Positions 27,501-36,500 of a stretch of 64,000 bases of DNA are shown here, piece after piece. The stretch's first letter is position 1, and each line of letters begins with the position of its first letter. The notes under the pieces are model-generated. The model saw only the letters and a program-made list of their open reading frames with translations, had not been told where the DNA came from and ran no database searches. A program made the translations under genes and the position numbers. The DNA is from Membranipora membranacea (Eukaryota > Bryozoa > Gymnolaemata > Cheilostomatida > Membraniporidae). The stretch is taken from positions 4,216,001 to 4,280,000 of the forward strand of contig OU612068.1 in NCBI GenBank assembly GCA_914767715.1, given 5' to 3'.

Positions 27501-30500
27501 ATATCTAATTCCTGTGTTGCTGATTTTCTCTGAACGTCATTGTGAAGCAGTATTAGTATTACTAATACTTAACATTTTTACATCATACCGGTTTCTTTCA
27601 TCATAGCCGGGATAATTCAGGGTTAGGAGTATTGGAATAACAGGGTTAATTTTCCGATTATTCAGGAGTTAAGTTGCGGTGATAACATTTTCAACAATAC
27701 ACAACCAATCCAATAGTGCTAGACAGGAAACAACTGGAACAGCATTTTGACTACTGAATTACAGAATTACTATAATCGGTTTATAAGAGTCACATAAAAT
27801 CCATGTTGCTAATAGAGACCGGCAATGAAAAATGCAATGATATCATAGGCAAAACCTTGACTGTTCAACAACTAGATTTCTATTACGTCACCATCAATGA
27901 ACAAAACACATTCTTGACAGATGGTTGACTGGCGGTAGCACTGAACCATCCTTTAAATGAATCACTTACACATAAAGGAGAGAATTATCTACCCGACCCT
28001 CACATCCGTGTAGATCTCATAGAATTAATAAGAATCTGAAGCAACTTTAGGGAAGGAAACAACAAGCTAAGATACTGCCTACATGACCTTCTATAATAGA
28101 CCGGAAAATAAATAATCCCACAAATAGGGGTAACTGTCCCGTAATATTCTATAATATCCTGATGTGTTGTCAAACCTTGCAGTACTAAGTCCTAGGTGAA
28201 CTGATCAACAACTCTAATCCTGCTCCGCAGAGTTGATATTATTACACTTTTATAACTTTAGTGTGCAATCCCTTAGAAATTGATATAAGCCCAATTTTAA
28301 TCTGTTTTTATTTAGAGGTGATATAAATGTTTGTGTTGGCCATGAGGAATTTATCAATCGAAGTTAACATGCACTGCCATATATATTAAAAAAAAAAAAA
28401 AAATTCGATATTGGTATGGTTATTTTACAGGCGCCATCTTACCACAAAGCCATGGCTGAGTATTTCACTGGTGTGTTTGCGGGTGTAAAGAAGCCCACTC
28501 CAAACAACGAAGAAGGCGTACACAGATATGTAGCCTCACAGAAACTGTCATTTCAGCTAGAGTCTGACACAAAAGGAGCTCCTTCTCGTACTGTGTACAA
28601 TAAGAGGGCCCTGAACGAGCTACCGTATCACTTCAGCAACTCTAACCAGTTTGATATGCTGAAATCAGAGTGTCTCTGTAATTATGAGTGGCTTCTAGCT
28701 AAGCTATGCGGATGTGGCATTAGGAATATATTTGACGACTTTTATCTGGCCATCTCGATAGAGCCTAAAGATAAAGATTTGAACATCTTGTTGGAGACTT
28801 TCCAGCTGAGCAGAGCCGTCCTGGAGAAGGATCCTCAGCAGCTTGGATCTCAGCTGTCAGGTCGACTGCGAGGTCTTATCATGAAGGTACAGTGTAAGCT
28901 GGTTAATTCAGACATTATAATTCAGAACTCCTGTTAATTCAGACAAGGAAAATTGGTCCCTTCAGCCAGATATCAATGCATTCTAATGTCACTTAATTCA
29001 GACTCAGCTTAATAAGGACAAATTTTTGTGGTCCCCAGAGGTTTAAATTGAGTGAACTGCACTGTAACTCAGTTTTTCAATATTTTCCCAGCAGGCCACT
29101 CTTGAGTTATTTTCTGTGCATATTTGAGTATTTTCGATATTATTGGATTGACATGTGTTGTCTGTGGTATCTTATGGCATCAGCTGGTTAGTGCTTAAAA
29201 CAACAACACCGCCTACAAAAAATGTTTAATATTGTTTTTAGCAGCAACTTTAACTCAATTAGACAATTTTGGCAATTGTATTTAAACTTTGAACGTGCGT
29301 ATAGGGATGTGATATAAAGGCAACCTGTAGAAGGGACAATGTAGCGTTTAACCGATATTGCATGTTCTCTCGAGTCTATGACGTCATTTCAAGTGGAGCC
29401 TCTCATATGCATAGTCTGTGAGCAATAAGGTCATTTTAAAAAGCATGTGATATGTGCACATGAATAATCAACAAATATGCGACATGCCCTTTTGAGGGCA
29501 GTTGTGGGGGTGTCAACTTCTTATGCCTTAAATTTGACCTCAAATACCTACATAGCGACCCGACAACTAATTTGATCAATTCTTTAATTTTTGTTAACTC
29601 GATGCTCATGTTTTATGCATCCAGGATGTACCCGTGACGCCGGCTGACCCAAAGAACTATCCCGCCTGTCACCCGCTGATGGCTCAAATAAGTAAATCTT
29701 CCATACCCACCTTCTATCCCTCTACGACATGTCTCACCCCTCCAGGTAACATAACGATTACTTCTCAGGTTCAAATTCAAAACCATTTACATTATGCTAT
29801 GCTGTTCAGTGATTGTAAGTAATTAAATCAACAAAATGTAGCAGAACATTAGCAGAACAGTTAGAAAACTTTGAGAGCAGAATACTAATACTATTTGTTA
29901 TTGCCACCCTCCTTAAATTTTGTTAGTTTTAACAAATGTCAACCAGCAAACCCCCATCCTATTTATTAATTCTTTCGGATTTATTCTTGTTAGTTTGTAC
30001 ATTACACTAAAAAGCCTCAGTAACGCACATTCTATGGTATTTACAGGTGGGGCGATAGCTGATATCTTAGTAGGACACAAAGCAGAGATAACTGCTCTGG
30101 GCATCACCTCTGAGGGTATGAGGGCTATATCTGCATCTCTAGATAATACTATGAAAATGTGGGATCTCAGAACTGGCAAAGTTACAAAAACCATTAACGG
30201 TGTCGGCAAAGATGTACTGCAGGTGAGAAGTTGTCTGTGCAATTTTCATGACCATAGTTTGAGACTCGTCGCTCTTGTTAAATGTGATTACACCAACGCA
30301 TTATCATCTTGCAACCTAGACTGTGATCATTTGCAGAGTGCTGGGTCTTACAAAAGTCTAAATTATTGAGACAAATAAAAGTTCAAGCCACACCCAATCT
30401 CCTGACTCAAAAGTCTCTCCTATGGTGTTTTAAAAAAGGATTCAGGGACCAAAAATGATGTTTAAGTGTACTTATACCAGATCATATTCACAGTAATATG

Positions 30501-33500
30501 CATTTAAAAACTGTCTGCACGCGTCACACCAACTACAACTGCGTGAGTGGATGTGCATGTCCTTGACAGAAAAGGAAGCACTGCACGTTTTTACAAAGCA
30601 GACATACCAAGCAGCCATAGTATTTAATGATCTAGGAAAAAGGAACTAAAAATTAACAAACTAATAAAAATTAAAAGTGTTTGAAATGTATTGATTTTAC
30701 AATGTTTCTGAACATGATACCATGTGCACTAGTGTGTAGGAGTCCTGTAATCTGCTCTTGAGTAAAAAAATTAATATGTACTTATGTATTATACATGAAA
30801 TCAATTTTCCTGGTACAAGACTAACGGAATGCTGTGATACATGATGAGAGAAGTCTTTCTACAGAATACTATATTTTTGGGTCAACTGAATCCAGAAACT
30901 CTATAGAGTTACAACTGATGCTACAATCAGCACGTCATTCCTTTTTTTTAGAAAAAAATACATCGGTAGATAAAATAAAACTCGCCCGATATTTCCTAAA
31001 AGTGCATACCTAACTCAAGTAGGTTTCTTACTATGTAAATTTGCTTTTGGAATCAGGTCATTTATTGGTAATGTTCTGAAATCCTAACCATTTATCGGCT
31101 TTTTAAAACTATTTTACTGACATGCTTCTCATGGTGATGAGGACAACTTCAATTACATTGCACAACAAAATTATCCCTAAATAATTTATCTAGTTACGCA
31201 CAAACATAGGTTGTAAAAATGGTTGAAAATACGCAAAGGGTGCGTGGTTACAAGTCATAATGAAACTTAGGGTAATTTATCGGTTTATAAAAAAAATGAT
31301 GCGTTGCACTCAACTTTTTTTTTATAGAAACCGCTAAATTTTATACTAAATGGCCTCGTACAAATGCCAAAACCATTTTATCTGCGACTCATCAGATCAA
31401 TATTTTTATTCACAGATGTTGGTAGCGAAGGATAACACTGTGGTGGTGACATCAGAGACATCTTGTGTTCGTGTCTGGAGTCTGGAGAAGGAGAAATGTC
31501 TCTTCATGTTCAACGACTTTGACGACTACGCGAAGATCGCCATCAGCCAGAACTCACAAATCCTCATCTGCTATTTGGTCGGCATCGATACTCTCAGGTA
31601 GGAAATCGTTTGCCACATAAGTTAGGTGGGTTTAGCCTTGTTCACGCGGCCGCCGGTTTCGGTTTTTTAAACCAGAGAAACCCGTGGCCGCGTGAACAAG
31701 GCTACGGTGGGTTTAGTTTTGTGGCACAAGACCAGCCTTCAGGTCCACTTTACAGTCTATTTTGGAACAAGATGCTCTCGAAACAAGGTTATTTTCATTG
31801 CTTGCTGTTGACACAGACCTTTCATGCAATGTCGTCTTATGAAATTTCATAACCTGGAATATTGATAATCATTGAACTTGTGAGAAATCTGGGTTATCCC
31901 ATATAATTAGCTGTTTCCTCATTCTCATGTGGGAAAAGGTACAGATTAGACAAGTTAAAATGGCCTATGAAGAATTTCGCAAAAGTGTCGCAACCTTCAT
32001 ATTGATTTTTTTCATTTGGGGAAGGGTCTGAAGTCAATAGGGCCAGGGGCCCAACATAAATTTCATCAGGTTGGGTTTTTCGGCCTCAATTGTGTACCTG
32101 TATTAGAAAACCCACCCAACTGACCCTGATACAAACTGGTTATAACCAGCATTTTAATAAGATTAAAAGAGTGAGCAAAGTGGAACTAAGGAGTTGGGTG
32201 GAACACTATACATTAAGTTGTTTCTTTTGTCATTGATTGTTGCATCCAAACAACTGTTACTCCAACTGGTACAGCATGACAAAAGTCATTGTCACAACAG
32301 CTTAGAGAAGACTTTAAATTTGTGAAAATATCTATGCATGTGAAAATATTTTATTAATCCATTACTACAATATATAATAGGCTTAAAGCTGGTGTCGAAA
32401 TTCTCTATTATTGAACTTTCCAAGAAATCTCCATCCCTTATTAGCCTGCCTGTACAATAGCATGATTATAGGTAACTGCAACAAGCTGATCATAGCCAAT
32501 TCAGCCTCAATCATCTTTCGACATTCAGTAAATCTATTTGTATGTTATTGCAGTTTTGATGACGTTATCAGACGTTGCATCCTTTACCTCTATAGCTGTG
32601 AAAACTGTCTATTTTAAAATATTCCTACTTTTTAGTATCTTAGCTTTTAGCGCTTCATTCCCGAAATTCCGACCGACATATTTAAGTTTTATTGTCATCA
32701 ACGTCCCCTTGAAATTTTTTCTCATCTTGCACAAAAAAATTAGAGGCAAATATCAGCAAGCATGTCAGCAAGCTCAGAGATCTTCCTGACTTAATGGAAT
32801 TTTTCACGCCCATTGATATGTGCACCTAGGACTATATTCAGGATTAGAGTATTGTGTGAAAACATTGCCCAGATATAATCATGATAACAGTTTGCTGACC
32901 GAAAACTTATTACTTGTAGGAAATTTTTAGAGAGTATTGTGTGAACAAATTGCGAGATATAGCCATAATCATAGTCTGCTGACTGAAACCATATTACTTT
33001 TAGGACCATTTAGGAAATTTAGAGAGTATTGTGTGAACACATTGCCCAGATATAACCATGATAATAGCAAGGAGTTACTCCTTGATAATAGTTTGCTGAC
33101 CGAAAACTTAATTCTTTTAGGACCATTTAGAAACTTTAGAGAGTATTGTGTGAACAAATTGCCAAGATATAACCATGATCATAGTTTTCTGACCGAAAAC
33201 CTATTATTTTAAATTTTCAGATCTTACAATCTGGGAGACAAATGTGCTCTGATCAAAGAAATCCAGCTGGAGAGAGGAGAGGAGGTCGTCTCTAACATAG
33301 ACAAAGATAAAACTCTGATAATCTCCTCCAGGACGGTCGGAGATCAGCTCCTACTCGCCTACCGGGACAACTGTCAGGCCATGACTCAGAACATCAAAAC
33401 TGGAGCCATACTCTACAAGCTTCAGTGCTCAACAGAATCAGCCAGAATCACAGCTCTGTCCGTGTGCGGAGAATACTTCGCTGTAGGCTACCAGTTCAAG

Positions 33501-36500
33501 TACCTGAAGCGTGAGATGCCCTACGCTGTGGACATCTTTGCTGTCTCCGGCGGAGCCTATGTCAGAACTCTGCGAGGATGTGACGAGGATAACATCACAG
33601 CTTTGTACATCAACAACACTGGATCACATGCTCTCTGTGCCAGTACTTCTGAGCATACATGGTCATCAGACCTGGCAGTGTGGAACATGGAGACAGAGGA
33701 GCACAAGCACCTGGCTAGCCATGCCGGCGTGGCTCATGTGTTCGCCCTGGAGACACTGCAGTATGTGATCACATCGAGTAAAGGAGAGAGCACGCTCAAA
33801 CTATGGAATCTGAGCGGAGCCATAATCAAACCAGCTCCTAAGGTCAGAAGGAGTGTGATAGAGGAGTGCAAGGGGGGTCTGTTCTGAGTCATAATTCAGT
33901 TTTCGGCGCTTTTGAGAATTTTTGATGGGATCTGTTTAACTCCCGGTGTATTAAGAGCCATTGACTGAGAAATTAGAAGATTTAATCTCTGCAATTGTAC
34001 AGGAGTGTTTTAGGTCTGAGAAGATATGCTGTATATACCGACTTACTTGAAGATGAGTATGATAAGACCTCCACCAAAAGTTTAATATCGTTTCTCTGAT
34101 ATTTTTGATGGGATCTGTTTAACTCCCGGTGTATTAAGAGCCATTGACTGAGAAATTAGAAGATTTAATCTCTGAAATTGTACAAGAGTGTTTTAGGTCA
34201 GAGAAGATATGCTGTATATACCGACTTACTTGAAGATGAGTATGATAAGACCTCCACCAAAAGTTTAATATCGTTTCTCTGATATCTCTGGTAGATGAAG
34301 ACAAGTGTCGGAGTAAGGAATCTTGTGGCTATGAAGGACCACCCGAGATATGTGGTTGCTGCGTCGACTGATAATGGCCCACTCACAGTATGGAACGTGG
34401 CTAAAGGCAAGACGAGTGGTCGAGCTGTACGAATAGAACATGGTCTCGTAGACCCAACAGATATAGTGATCGTAAGGAACACTAAAGCTGTGATTCTATG
34501 TAAGTTTCAGCTCGTTACAGTTTGTGTTGAAGTTTGGTGGATATTGTCTTGTCTAGGTTTGGAGTTGTCTGTTTACCGTATTCGTGTGCTTTGGACGGAG
34601 TCTTGGTGATGGAGTCTTGGTTTTATGTGCTTAGAAATTAATGTGCACTACTCACGCTTTTGACACGCCATTTTATGGTTGAGCCAGAATACAACAATTC
34701 TAACCTTTTGATGATACTATAAAAATGCTGAAATTTATTCGCCAAAACTTTTGCAATATATGATAGGTAGTGCTGAGCAAGCCATGATCTGCTTTCCATT
34801 TATGTTGCATTTTTCGTCTTTTTCTTAACTCATATTTTCAGTATTTTTATTTCGCTTTTGAAACTTATTTTGATTTGTGACCAGCCCACCACATGGAAGA
34901 ACAGCTATTGCCACAAAACAAGCTTCATCGCCAGCTTGCAGAAGGTATCGGGTTGAAAAATCATAACTTTGTTTGGTAGAACACACGCTCATAAGGCAGG
35001 CTGATGTCAACAGCGATTATCAGTATTATGTAATATCAACAAACCAAAATTAACTCTTGGAAGTGGTTGGTTTCACTAGTCGGAAATCTGATTTAACACT
35101 CCAATAAGAAGTTAATTTTTTGTTCTGTTGAAATAACTAGTGATCTGATATCCACTGAGCTGTTGACATCCCCCTGCCGCTGAGATATAGCAAGCAATAA
35201 TTGAATTAAAATGCTCAAGCTCACAAATTTCCTATCAGTTTCGTGTAACCTCCTATCTTTCGGATGGTAGATCCAAACCTTAGTCAATTCACTAAACCTC
35301 ACAACCACTATACCAATAACCAAAAATTAAGGTGTTTCAGGTCAACAAAATGGGTTACACCAAAATGGTCCTGACCAAAAGCTTGGTTTTCCTATTTTAT
35401 TTCTATGCCTTTCATTTCCACACTCCACAAAACTTTTGCTGGTGGCTGGCAACACAGTTCTCACCAGTTGGGTATAAGAGCTTTATGTTTTGTGTGAATG
35501 CGAGTGAGTGATGAGAGAAAACACAGGCACATGAAAACTAACACGCTAACCAAGACCAGCAGGCTGACCTGAGATTTTTTCGCATAGTTCTCAACAATTC
35601 TGACTCTTTTTGGTAGGATAACAGGAAGATCCCACATATAAATTATCATACTAAACAACGCCAACTAAACAACGCCAACTAAACAACGCCAACTAAACAA
35701 CGCCAACTAAACAACGCCAACTAAACAACGCCAACTAAACAACGCCAACCAGATCAACTTTTAAAAAAAAGACTTATTTTATGTTTCTTTGTCTATTTTA
35801 ATCTATTGATCATTTTTAATAAAAAAACCAAATTCAAGAATATTTTTGTGTGATTCTAAAAGCAAAAAACTTTTTTTCTGTATTCCACAAGCAAAATTTG
35901 TTAATATCTGCTGTTTAAAACTGCAACTAGCAAAGAAGCTTCATATAACATGAAACTCTGTGAGGGTGTTGATCATATTACAAACATAGCTTTCATATAA
36001 GAGATGATTCTTGGGTTTTTACCATCCACCTTTACTCATTGTTTTCAGCTGACAGAGGTATCACAGGCAGTTCTAGTATATATCAGTCTGTGTATATATA
36101 TAACCTCAGAACTAAGAGATACGAGAGGAAAGTACCGGGGGTGTACATCATACCCTCCCAGGCTCACGAGTTCAAACTACTCAATGATGAACTCTTGATG
36201 GGTTTGTCTGAAAATAGGAATCAGATCTATATCTGGAATCTCAGCACTGGTAAGTCAGCTTCTGTTAATTTGTTTTGTTCTATAACTTCAAGTGATTTTC
36301 GGTGGAGTTTGAACCAAGTTTCAACATTTGCACATTTCAAACGACATTGAAGATACAACACTGTTAGCTGTTAGCTGTTAGCTACACAGAGTCTAGATGT
36401 TGTGGTTATAATAGATGGCCTGAATCTGACAGAGATTGGGAAAATATTACACAGGTTTTCTCTTTCCACAGGAACCATAGCATACCGTCTGAAGCCAAGC

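Noticed and set aside
32937-33212. Open frame with repeated FREYCVN..LPRYNHD
   Set aside because: It is only a translation of the 92-bp minisatellite; the unit length is not a multiple of three and the complement is open too.
35651-35748. Regular short repeats as a CRISPR array
   Set aside because: Units are 14 bases with no spacers, in an intron of an animal gene; an ordinary minisatellite.
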